Shown here one piece after another: positions 37,101 to 48,300 of a stretch of 64,000 nt of DNA. Numbering within the stretch: position 1 is the stretch's first letter; each line of letters begins with the position of its first letter. A program made the position numbers and the translations under genes. Source of the stretch: Apus apus (Eukaryota; Chordata; Aves; Apodiformes; Apodidae); assembly GCF_020740795.1 (NCBI RefSeq), contig NC_067286.1, forward strand, positions 925,990-989,989. The letters run 5' to 3'. A model generated the notes under the pieces. That model was not told where the DNA came from. It saw only the letters and a program-made list of their open reading frames with translations, and did no database searches.

Positions 37101-39650
37101 AGATCTTTTGAAAGAAGAGATTAAGAAAAATATTAGGTGTTTGGCTCACTTTGGAAAGAAAAAAAAAGTTTGAAACATTTTGCTAAAAATTGGGAAAAGA
37201 AAGGGAAACAGTGGTATGTGAGTGGTACCTTGGGTGCTGGCAGAGTGCCTTGGCTCTCCATGGGATGAGAGGCGCTTTGGAAGCAAGGCAGAATACCTCT
37301 CATCCCCCTGCTCTGGAGTGGGGATGGGTACTAAGGGTGTGAGATGCTCTGCCTGAGGATGCTGGGCTGGAGCCAGGCTTGCCCTGCAGAGGCTGCTCCC
37401 TGCACAGGCTCACCTGCAGCAAGCAGGAGACAGCCTTGGATTTGGAAGGGCTTCTAAGAGGCACTTCCCTCCTGCCAGCGAATCTTCCTCCCTGCTTGGG
37501 AATGGATGGAGAGAAACCAGGGTTGGTTTGGCCATGACTGGCACTGTGACCCAGAAAAGCAAAATCCAGGCTTGGGGCATGGTCTTGTTTTCAGAGGAAG
37601 AGGGGAACTCTGTTTTCCCAACCTATGTGCATGATGCAGCTGTCTCTCTGTCACCAAGAAAGCCCAGAGAGCTTTTTAAACACCTACAAAGACAAGCAGC
37701 TGCTGTATCAATCGCTTGCTGTTTTTTTACAACCTATGGGCCTTCCCCAGAGCTCCTTTGAGGACTGCCAGAGTGGGGGCACTGCCTGTCTCCGGGTTGT
37801 CTCCACGGTGTGGGGTGCATGGATGGGAGAACATATCACTGCAGGAACACAAGGGGGTGTGATGGGTGGCTTCCTCCCCAGGACTGCTCTGGCCATCCGT
37901 GCCCTCCTGGCCTGGCATTGCACTGTGCCCAGCTGGAAGCTGCCCTGTGCCTGGCCACAGAGGAGCTCCGAGGGCCACCTCCTGGCAGCTGAGCTGTGCA
38001 CTGATGCTCCCCACGCATCTGGCCTCAGCACAGCTCTAATTGGCATCAGTGCCCATAATCTCAGCCTCCAGCTGTTTGCTGTGTCTGGGGAAGAGGAGAA
38101 AGCACTTCAGGGAATTAATTTTAATTATAAGGATGACATGGTCTCTGTCCTGGCTGGCAGGCAGGCTCGGCCCAGCTGTTCCAGGTGTGCAGTGCCAGCA
38201 ATGAGCACAGCAGCTCCTGACAACTACACAGCTGCTTGGGTTTTGATTCAGCTGCATCCTTCTTTGCACTTGGTCAGGGACCTGGAAGGACATCCCTTCC
38301 AGGTGTACAAGAACAGGCTTTGTGGAGATGAGGGTGGAAGGAGGTGCACTTCTAGGTGCTTGCTGCTCACAGACACTCCTTTTGCTGCCTATGTTGCCTT
38401 GCACTTCTCCCCAGGAGGTTTTTCATAACAAGTGGCTCTAATAAGCTCAGTCATGTTTTAAAACCAGTAGGGGCTCTTGAAGTGTATTAATCTGATCTGC
38501 CCTCTGACACAAACCCTTGTATTCCACTAGGCTGCCCCTGCGTGAGATCAATTCTGTGGCTTACTCTGAAAACAGGCATCCACAAAAACATATAATTTTG
38601 ACTCTAAGCTGACAGAGATGGAAAATCCAGCCATTTCCTTTGTAGCTTCATCCCCACAGCTAATCACAACTGAAAATGCTTGAGTGGTTACACCTTGCAT
38701 GGATTTATCATAACTTCCCAGAATGTTAAATGTCAAAAGATCTACTTAGTGTGTACATAAATCCCTGCAGCTTCTTAGAGGAGGACTCAGGGAGCCTGAA
38801 ATGCCCACAGAACATGTCATCCTCATTCCTCTCCTGCAAAGGTTAACCTGAGGGGCAGGGTGCTGCCTCTATCTCTTGGAAATGTATTACAGGCAGATTG
38901 TAAAACAGGACAGCTTTTCTGAGGATGATATTTTTACAGAGAATTGCTCAGCTAAGTATGTCAAATAAAAGGAACAGGATTGGCTTTAAAAGCTCTTTAT
39001 TTCCCTTTCTTTGTTCTGAACCTGAAGCTAGCCCCAGTGATCTGCTGCCCAGCTATCAGGGAACTATTCAACGGTTGAGTTTAGGCACAGCTGTGCTGAA
39101 ACCTTGGCAGGTATTTTTTTCTCCTTTTCTATTTAAAAATTCAGTGCCTCAAGTGTGAAAAACTGTGGTGCTAAAACTTCCACGTCTTTTGGGAGACTGT
39201 GACAGATGTCTCACTTCGTGACCTTCCTTATCATTTGAACTGGTTCACAATCAAATCCTCCTCATTAACTCATCTGGAGAAGTCTCTGGGGGATTCCTCC
39301 CAGCTCCTTGGCTGGATGTTGGGGACCAGTTCCACCACAGCCACTTCCAGCAAGCAGAGGGTTGCTGAAAACCAACCATACTGCTCATTTGCCTGAGTTG
39401 CTGTTAAAAACACACTCCAAAACCCACTGGGAAGGCCAATCTCCCACTGTTTTGTTGGTCTGCGTAAGCAATGGGTGCTTTCCAGATGCTGCCATGATCT
39501 GGTCTCTGGCAGCTGAGCTTGTAGGTGGCTGGAGGGCAGTGATGGTGACATTGTGCTGACTGGCAAGGTCTTTGCATGCCACAGGCTGCAGCTGCAGATG
39601 CATAGCACAGAAGGAAAGGCAGAGGTCCTGAGAGGTCCTGGGTACCACTC

Positions 39651-39890
39651 TCATTTCATACAATCATTAAGGTGGGAAGGGACCTTAAAGATCACCAAGC
39701 TCCAACCCCCCTGCCATGAGTAGGGAACCCTACCACCAGACCAGGTTGTACAAAACCTCATCCAGCCTGGCCTTAAAAACCTCCAGGGATGGGGCATCAA
39801 CAACTTCCCTGGGCAACCCCTTCCAGCTCCTCACCACCCTTATAGTGAAGAATTTCTTCCTAGTATCTAATATTTCCCCATATGTGACAG
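39651..39890 (-). mobile_element. CR1 LINE 3' end, antisense
   Basis: The plus strand reads as the reverse of the avian CR1 3' region: CAATCATTAAGGTGGGAAGG, then CCTTAAAGATCACCAAGC, CTCCAGGGATGGGGCATCAA and GTGAAGAATTTCTTCCTAGT in the expected order. It is a truncated, moderately diverged copy. Confidence 0.9.
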
Positions 39891-40780
39891 GCACTGGTAG
39901 GGGTTTATATCAAGCCTCTATTCCTGAGCAGACCTCTCTTTGCTAGAGGGTCTGGGGGACTAGACTGCTAGTCTAACAAAGGGGGAAAATGAGACACAAT
40001 CTTATGTAAGGCTGAGGTGTCCATGCTAGCAGAGGTTGCTGCTGTTCATACCTTGTGTCCTTCAGAGCACCTACTTAGGGCAAAAGAAAACATTTTTTGT
40101 GAGAAAAGAGCAGTTGTGGGTGGCTCTCAGAGCCTCTTCACCTGCCTGCCCTGAGCCAGCAGGCTGTCACAGTGTGAGGCACCCTGCACATCCAGGCAAA
40201 AAAAGGGTTTTTACAAACTACTGAGCACAACAAACACTCTCCAGAGGTGCTCCTAAGCATTCACTGTCCATCATTTTGACATCTAATTCTTCTTGCTTTC
40301 CACGAAGGTGACAAACGACGCTGCCCTTTGTCATTTTTTCTTTCTTGCAGTGACATGAGATGACTTCTTTGGATATGCTGATAGATTACAGACCTTCCTT
40401 CTCTGCTAGGAGGACAGCTCATCTCACCCAAGAAAGGGATTGTGTCTACTGCCTATACCTGCCAACAGACAAAAAGGATGCTTTCCTGCCAGCCTTTGCT
40501 CTCCAGGATTCACTGCTCCCTGGAGACACTGTCACCCACCAAATCTGAACCAGTTGGCCCACGTGAGTAGCCCAGCCAGGAGCTGGCCTAGCAGGACATG
40601 GTTTACAGCCACTGCATCTCCCAAGGGATGCTCTGTGGGCAGTCAGACACTCAGGAACCCTGGGACCCCCCAACAGGGAGCAAGGATTACTGCAGCCTGT
40701 GAATTTGCAATGGATGAGCTGCCCTAATTAGTACTTTGCACGGCTGCTCTTTTTTGGAAGTCAAAAGCCTCATTTCACAT

Positions 40781-40819
40781 TAGTTTAATCCACTCCAGGA
40801 TTAAACTAGTTTAGGATTA
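40781..40819. promoter_or_regulatory. Palindromic K50-homeodomain (OTX/CRX-type) motif cluster upstream of DRD4
   Basis: A perfect 11-bp inverted repeat (TAGTTTAATCC, 6-bp spacer, GGATTAAACTA) presents two opposed TAATCC cores. A third GGATTA follows at 40814-40819 and a TAATCC lies at 40943-40948. TAATCC is the core bound by OTX, CRX and PITX proteins. The cluster is about 3.9 kb upstream of the DRD4 start codon. A regulatory role is inference. Confidence 0.35.
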
Positions 40820-42879
40820 AGGCACTGTTAGTCTGGAATAAGGGCTTCTACACAGAATTAAGAGCCATTCTGCACAAACTCACAGGGAAAACTGAGATAA
40901 TGAATATAAATTAACTGTTAAAGTAGATTAGATAAATGGCATTAATCCCTGTGGGAAGGCAGAAGGCCTGCAGTCACTATTCCATTGGGCTCTCTTTGCT
41001 GCTTAGGTAGTTTAAACATAAATAAAGTAAGGGTATTCTGTCCACAGAGGGTTTCAGTGCAGTTTCATTAATGCATTTCAGGGCCTCCTTTAGCTAATTT
41101 GAGTTGATTTCTTGGAGTAAAAGGGTTCTGGTAAAATCGGTTCTGCTACACCAGCACCTGGCTGAGTGAAGGCTGTGACAGCATCTCTTGTGCCAGCAGC
41201 TGAGTTTTAGGGAACAACCACCAAAAGCTGTGACCAGGAGATGTAAACCACTGAGCAAACACACACTGCCAAGACATGTAGGCTTAAAAACCACTGGTGA
41301 GGGAGTTATGTCCCAGTTTACTGCACTTGATAACATACATCTTCCTTGTCTGAAGTTCACAGCAGATGTGGGTACTGCCAAATGAATTCTTCTTAACCTG
41401 ACAGATGTGCAGTCATGCTTGTGCCCACCTGGGTCCAACACAAACTGTTCCCAAAGGAATGTGGGAACAAAGGCAGAGCCAAAGGAGTGGGAGTACCCAC
41501 TCCAGTGCTGATGCTGAGAGTGCCAAATTTGGAGAAAGACCTGGTCCCACTCAGGGCAGATGGAAGTGTCTCTCCTGTGCTATGCAGGACTGAGCTTGTT
41601 CTTTGCACACTGATTTCAGTGCATCTCAAAGCTGGGTCAAAGCTGAAAGAGGGAGATGACTAGACAAATCCATAGATATTGGGATCATAATGAGGGTGGC
41701 AAACCTACACTGGGGATGGGAGAGAGGGGTAATAAGGCTCAGTAGCTATTAGAAGGGTGGCATTGCTGCTGGCTTTAGAAAAGACTTGAAAGCCACACCT
41801 CTGAAGACAGTATTGGGTAAGCCAGATTGCCAGCCAAGTGCTTAAACCAAGGTAATTTTCTCCTATTCATGTTTGAAATCGTGGAGTCCAAGGCAGCTGG
41901 GTAAAACAGACTGTGTGGATCAACTGCTTTTAATCCACTCCAGGGAAAGGGCAGTACCCAGATCTTACTGTGTCCCCATGGCTGAAAACAGGGCTGCATG
42001 TGCTGAGAGTTAATCATGGCCTTTTCAAAAAAATTAAGGCACCTGGGGGGAGTAAGGGCATGGGGATGAAGGGAGGATTTCTTCCACAAGTCTCTTACTA
42101 GATTTAGATGAAACTCTGGTAGCTGGAGCCTGTAGACAGCTCTGAGAAGGTTCTCATTTTGTAAAAAGCTGACAAAAATATAGATTTCCCCCTCCATGTA
42201 GTGTAAATAACCCTTCCCTGCTGCGCCTTATCTTCCCACTGCCTGCCATAAACATCAGACTGGTCTAAATGGTTAGCTGGCCCTTAACATTTGATCTGAG
42301 GTTTGGTAGCACAGCTGGAAAGATACCCTTGAGTCTGGATCAGATCCTACATCTCCCAAGCCATCTGGACTAGAAATGGGGAGGTCAAAGCTTCCTTGTT
42401 CTTCCCAGCCTCAGGCACCTTCTCTGCTAGGCTGCACCAAGCTGGTTCCCATCAGGGCAGGGTGACTGCAGGGGTAGGTACAGCAGAGTCAGCCAGGGGC
42501 ACCGTACTGGTTGTCCCCATCCTTACTCAGTAAAAAAGACACCAGTCAGTGGTGTCAGAGCCAACACAGGCAGTCTCTGCCTTGCTGCCTGTAGCATTGC
42601 AGAGAGGAAGGGCTTGTCCCAGGGAACGAGAAACACTACCCTAAACCCTGCCTCTGGGAATTGTAATTGGTGTCTCTTATTTTAGTTGATGTAATTATGA
42701 GAAATAATGTGAAAAGTGACTCAGTGTGGCTAACAGAATGAGGGTTGCCTGAGACTGCAGCTGCACAGATATTTCTCAACCAGCAGTAGCCAGTACAGAA
42801 TACACTTATTATTTTTCTCTCATTTTCATCAGTCAGACACTGTAGCTCCCATGTTCAGTTTGTGACCTGCTCTACCACC

Positions 42880-43360
42880 TTTGCTCCCATATTTGCTGCC
42901 TTGCCAGTTGCTTCCTCGATCCTGCATTTCTGCAGTTCATCTGCACAGGACAGATGCAAAATTCCTTTTGAATTCCATCCTACATCTGGCAAAGTTTCTC
43001 CAACTGATCAAGACCATTTTTAATTCTTCCTCTGTGCTCCAGAGCACTGGCAGCCTCTCCTGTCTTGGTACTATCTTTAAATTTAATTAGTGGTCTCTGG
43101 ACCCGCAGGCCAATTATGTAAACACTAAAGATTACCAGGTTCTGTACAGATCTTGGAATACAATTTTCCAGTTATTCACCCAACCTGTAATAATTTCACC
43201 TAGTCTTTCCTCTTATATTGCTGAGGAGAATGCCACGTGAGACTGCAGCTAGAGTCAAAGCTGAGATCCGTGGTGTTTACTATTTCTCCTCATATCTACA
43301 AGTGCTCCCAGGTCTGGCTCAGAAACAAACAAGCTCTTCTACTTTCTACGGATCAAAGCA
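42880..43360 (-). mobile_element. Old CR1-clade LINE fragment (reverse-transcriptase region), antisense
   Basis: The plus strand follows, in order and with heavy divergence, the antisense of the ORF2 reverse-transcriptase region of CR1-clade LINEs: a TTTTGAATTCCATCCTACAT part, then CTCCAACTGATCAAGACCAT, CTCCAGAGCACTGGCAGCC, CAGTTATTCACCCAACCTG and GCCACGTGAGACTGCAGCTA. It is much more decayed than the CR1 3' ends elsewhere in the window, so probably an ancient amniote-age insertion. Recognition rests on remembered consensus. Confidence 0.6.
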
Positions 43361-43790
43361 ACTCAAGTTGCCCTTTAGTGCCCTGATTTTTTTTTTTTTG
43401 TCTCTTCACATTTAAAACTAGGTAGTGTTTGCCATTTTCTGGACTTCCGGAGACTTCAAATGCTCTTGGAGATCAAAGCTAATGACACTGACTTCTCTAC
43501 TCACTGTTCATCTTAACTGCTTTGAGTCTCCTGGAGAAAACACCTTCAGCTCAGGCTGACTTCAACCATCTTCTACTCTAAACACTTGCTTACCTGTTGA
43601 GTTTTCTCCCTTTTTGTGAGTGTCCAGCCCAGACCCAAGAGTTCTTTGATCTGCCACAATATTTACAATCCAGTGCTGGTGGGGCCAGTGCCTCTGCCAT
43701 TTCTGAGAGGTGTGCATGGCCAGGCTCATGCCAAGAGAGACACTGTGTCCATCACACAGAAGTCTCACTGTAGGAGAACCAGCCCTCGGC

Positions 43791-43982
43791 TTATTCCTTT
43801 TTATCCTCCTGCTGTGCCACTTTTACAATAGAAGTCACTGAATGACCCCACATTTGCCATGCAAAAAATGTCAAGCAAATTATAAGCCCAAATAAAAGAA
43901 CAAAGCATAAAAATGAAGAAAAAAACCCACCCCAAAAGCCAGCCCTAAACCCTGCCACTGCAGTGTCTTTTGTTCTTATCAT
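43791..43982 (-). CDS. Possible 63-codon membrane micro-ORF divergent from DRD4
   Basis: I do not recognise it. It starts at an ATG (MIRTKDTAVAG), has one strongly hydrophobic segment (FFSSFLCFVLLFGLIICLTF) ending FFAWQMW, and a polar tail ending QQEDKKE. It begins just outside the CpG island that serves DRD4, in divergent orientation, so a bidirectional promoter could drive it. T-rich DNA often gives such hydrophobic frames by chance. No poly(A) signal or splice support was found. Confidence 0.15.
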   Translation of the reverse strand: MIRTKDTAVAGFRAGFWGGFFSSFLCFVLLFGLIICLTFFAWQMWGHSVTSIVKVAQQEDKKE

Positions 43983-44029
43983 CGTTTGTAGCTTTGAAGC
44001 AAGTGTCGTGTTGTCGTTTAACACTCACA

Positions 44030-45300
44030 GAGCTGCTTTGGGGCGGGAAGCACCCCACAGGGAATATGAACCGATTGCTGCAGGACCCGGCGCCGGGCGC
44101 TGAGCAAAGAAGAGCTGTACGGATTCTCTTGCTGCTGCTCAAGAGGCAACCTGCAGCCTCATCCTGGGAGGACACCTGGAGGAGGAGGCGGCTGTGGTGA
44201 GGTAGGCACTGAAGGGCAAGGGGTTAATCCCCGGATCTTTTAACATTTACTTCTTTTTCTTCCCCCGGTGAAGCCCCGGGCTGGCGACGCTCGCCGGGGC
44301 CACTGGAGGAGCTCAGTTACAAGCAGGGGTCGGTCCCACGAACAGCATCCCCCAGGGAGGGGTTGCTGGACCCGCCGCCACGGGCCGGGGGCGGCTGGGC
44401 GTCCTCGGCAGCGGCAGCTCCCCGGGGGCTCCGACGGGGGCGGTACCCCGGCAGCCTGTCCCCCGCTTCCCCGCCCCATAAGCCGCTCGCTGACCCAGTT
44501 GGAGCCGCGGGGGCCGGAGCCGGGTGTAGCTGCCTCACGGCGGCGGCTCCTCCCCGCTCCGCGGAAAGTTTGAGGCCGGCCCAACCCGCACCGGCCGCGG
44601 GGCTGAGCACGACGGGAGGCGGCGGGACCTGAGCCGGGAGCCCGCGGCGGGGGAGGGAGCTCCCATGCTCCGGGGTGCAGGGAGCATCGCCGCGGCTCCA
44701 TGGGGAACGGCAGCACCGGGGCAGCTCCCTGCAACGGCACCGAGCTGCCACCGCCAGCCCCGCCGCCGGGAAGCCACAACATCGCCGCCCTGGTCCTGGG
44801 CATTCTCCTCATCCTCCTCATTGTGGGAGGCAACGGGCTAGTGTGCCTCAGTGTCTGCACGGAGCGGGCGCTGAAGACCACCACCAACTACTTCATCGTC
44901 AGCCTCGCCGTGGCTGACCTGCTGCTCGCCCTCCTCGTCCTGCCCCTCTACGTCTACTCCGAGGTGAGGCTGCCCGGGGGGCTGCGAGGCACCGGTGGGC
45001 CGGGGGTGGTGGTTTTTGTGCCCGGGGATCCTGAAATCTATCCTCTCCGCTTCGGGAGTGCGACCGCCGCTGCCCAGCCCCTGGGGACGGCCCCTGCCCT
45101 CCTGCTCCGTCCCCCCTCTCCCGCTGCAGGGAGGCTTGAGCCGCTCTCAGACCACCACGGCTTTTCCCCCTTAGTGTCCCACGACATCGCTGCTGCTTGC
45201 GGCGCCAAACGGCCGCAGGACCACGAGTGGTGGGAGCGGCAGCCGCGTTAGTGCAATTTCGTGGGCTCGCCCGCAGTTCTCCTGGGCGATTGCCGAGCTG
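44030..45300 (+). promoter_or_regulatory. DRD4: DRD4 CpG-island promoter and 5' UTR
   Basis: Strongly G+C- and CpG-rich DNA spans the first DRD4 exon and about 650 bp before it. No TATA box is obvious, as expected for a CpG-island promoter. The transcription start cannot be fixed from sequence; the 5' UTR probably lies within 44260-44699. Confidence 0.7.
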
Positions 45301-48300
45301 CAAGTGCACCGACGGGAGATGCACCAAGTGCACCGAGGAGAGATGCACTGGGGCTCTGCCCCACGCCGGGTCAGTAGCTCTGGGGAGCCCTTGCATTGCA
45401 CATTTCCCAGGCTGCCATCAGCAAATGGTTAGGGAGGGGTAGAGAGCTCCAGTGCTGTGTTATGCTTGGCATAAGGTGAGCAGGTTTTGGTGATAGGGGA
45501 GCTCTTTAGCCCCCTATCACCAGATCTCTAATGGCTTCTCATTTAGCCAGGAAGCAGGTTTCCATGATGAATTGAAATGAGGACGTTGTCTTTGTAGGGA
45601 GTGAGAGGGATCTGGTCACCCTTCAAGAAGGTGGTTTTGGCTGGTTTGGTTCGGGGCTCCTCCTGGTAGCTTCCAGGGTTTTGCGGGGGATTTGGTGAAG
45701 CAGGGTGAGGAGGCTGGTGAGTGCCTGCCCATTAGTACCAGCCAGTGGCTCTTTCCCTGCTCAAGAGGATGAAACACCCACAGGCCAACCCAGCAGTTGT
45801 CCTGCACCTGCTCTTGTAGGAGCTGCTGGGGTGGGAGAGAAAGGAGTCCTTTCCAAAAGTGGGGGGAGCCAGGATGTTACCTTGTGCACAGTGAGCACCC
45901 CCAGCAAGCTGCAGTCTGGGGGTGAGGGGAGTGTCAGATGTGCCTGGTGGTTTCTGACAGCCACAGGATTGGCAAGGTGGTGGTGGTGGTGGTGGTGGTG
46001 GTGTAGGTGCTTCCTCAGGGACTGAAAGCACCTGTCCCCATGAGGGAGACCAAGCCGTGTTCCCATCCTACAGGCTGGCACAGGAGCAGAGCTCAGGCCA
46101 AAGCATCTCCCCTTCCCTCCCATGCCTGGGCTGCCTCTCAGCATCTGACAGTGATGGGCCTGTATTTCCTTAAGCAAGGCAGGCTAGGGATTAGAGCTTA
46201 TGATGCTCTTAGCCTCTTTACCTGGCCCTAGGTTTTTGCAGGACATCATGACCTCTCTGGAGACAGGTATTGAGGTGTTCTGGAGGGACAGGTTCAGCTG
46301 GGGACCCATATGAAGGACCAGAGAAGAACAGGAGCATTAGGTTCCCCTCTCTCTACCACACTTGTAGGAGTCACACTCCCCACCCCGCCCCCCCCCCCCC
46401 CCCCCCCCATGCTGTTTGGTTTTAGTGGTTTTGCTTTTCCCTCATTAACACAGTTGTGGTGGTTTGAAAGTTTGTGTCTTCAACATTCTACTCAGCTACT
46501 TCTTGCTAATTGGAATGCACTTATTTTTCTTGCTTTTTCTGCTGTCTTTCCATGCCTTTAGTTCCCTATTCTGTGGGCAGACATACACACCTGTGGTCTC
46601 CTCCAGGCTGCAGGCTTGAGTTTTGCTGGCATATGTAAAAAGCTGATCAACATACTCCTGGGTACCCCTGAAAATGCTTCCAATAGGACATGAGCTGTTA
46701 TGGGGCTTTCCTTGGATGCCACAGACACCCCACAAATTCTGGCTGCTCAGGCAATGGGTGTTCAGCCCTGTATGAGCTTTAAAAACCTGGCCTGCCCAGC
46801 CTGAGCCCTAGCTATGGTGATACTTGGTGTGTTCACATCCATAGCTGTTCGTAAACATCAATATGTGGTGTAATTCTTCCATGTCTGTGCACCCAGGATA
46901 TTAAACACCAAGGGATGAAGATGGCATATGACAGAATTGTCTTTCCCTCCAACTTCTGCATCTCCTGCAACAAGGCAGGATTTCAGAGACCCTGTAAAAA
47001 GATTGTGCACTGGGATCTGCTCTCCTCCCAGGCAGTGGTGATACACAGAGTGGATGTGGAGGATGCTGAGCAGGTGAGGAGGGAACAGCAGCAGAGTGCA
47101 GCAGGCACAGTGCCCCCAAGCAGGCAATGGGATCTGGAAATGCAGGGCAGCTTGGGCTGCTGTCTGTGTTGAGGCAGTACCCCTCTCGTGCCTGCGAGTT
47201 CCTCTGTGGGCTCAGCACCCATAGTGCCCAGGTTACCCATGTTAATTTTGAATAATCGATATTTGGTGCAGGATTTGTGGCTCATTTTGTGCTGAAATAT
47301 TCTAAGGAAAAGTGAGAGTAACCATTGAGTCTGTCCCAGGGGACAGATTTTTTGTGGTTTGTTTGTTTTTCTTGGAGGCAAAAGCAAAAACTGTAGATCA
47401 GAATGAGATGTCTGGATGGGAAGTGCAGAGCATAGTGGTTGCTGCTGTTTAAAACTAGCTTGTTTTCAGCTGACACTCTGTGCCACTGCATTGAGCCACT
47501 GACATTGTGACATGGACAGTCCTGAATGTTCAGTTCCACCTTTATTCTTGGTGTGAGCTTTTTTCGTTGGGTATTTTTAATACTCCTGACAGAGTAAAAG
47601 AGGACTTGGAGGGCTTATTGGAAAACAAAAACAGGCTGAGAGGGTGGGCTTCTGCTTCTCATTCAACAGGAACACAACAATAAAATCTGACCACTTCCTT
47701 TATTCAGCAGGAGAAGCTTGGTCATCTTGTGGTTTTTTCCTGTGAGATGGCTTCTTGTGTAGGGTTTTTGGAAACATCCCTCCCAGTCAGGGCTTTAGAA
47801 AGCAGCTGGAGGGACTGAAACTTTTGAGGTGATATCTGACATTCCCAGAAAACTGCAGATCTCCCACAAGCTTCATTTGTGACAGGATTTCATCCTGTGA
47901 GAGGTGGATTATCTTTGGCTGCTGTTCACAGAAGCCTGAGCACAGAGGGAGAGGCCTTGATCTTGCCTGCTATTTCTAGCTGTTAAGAAAGCTTATTCTG
48001 ATGTGTTAGCAGCATTTGTTGACACATACTCTCCTTTTGTAATTCTGAAAGAGCCAGCACAACTTTCTGCCATAGCTAAACCTTCAGGCCATGGTGAGGA
48101 TACAGAACTCATGGCTTTAGGAAGCCAAATTGTGTGTTCATTCTCTCTGGATGTCCCCTGTTTGTACCTGCAGGGTTGGAGGATTGCTGAAAACAGGCGC
48201 TAAACAAGGGGCAAATTGGTGTGTGTGGTCACAGCTGTTTCTTTTCCATACCATGTCATAGTCACTGCAGTCTTGTTTGAAACCAGAGCTTGGCAGAGGG

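Larger units (their letters stand above)
34218..43780. other. Intergenic region between SCT and DRD4
   Basis: No recognised gene. Contents are two CR1-clade relics (separate entries), A-rich runs at 35204-35229, and AT-rich motif-dense segments at 34495-34640 and 40720-41060. Several long but unassigned open frames occur: plus 35141-35821 (226 codons), plus 37625-38428 (267 codons) and minus 41775-42197. An exon-like minus block at 34735-34895 ends in a good donor (GTGCAG|GTAAGT) but has no convincing acceptor. Confidence 0.45.

Noticed and set aside
44240-45400. Long antisense and alternative-frame ORFs over DRD4 exon 1
   Set aside because: They are explained by stop-poor CpG-island sequence. 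The DRD4 frame is fixed by its transmembrane motifs.
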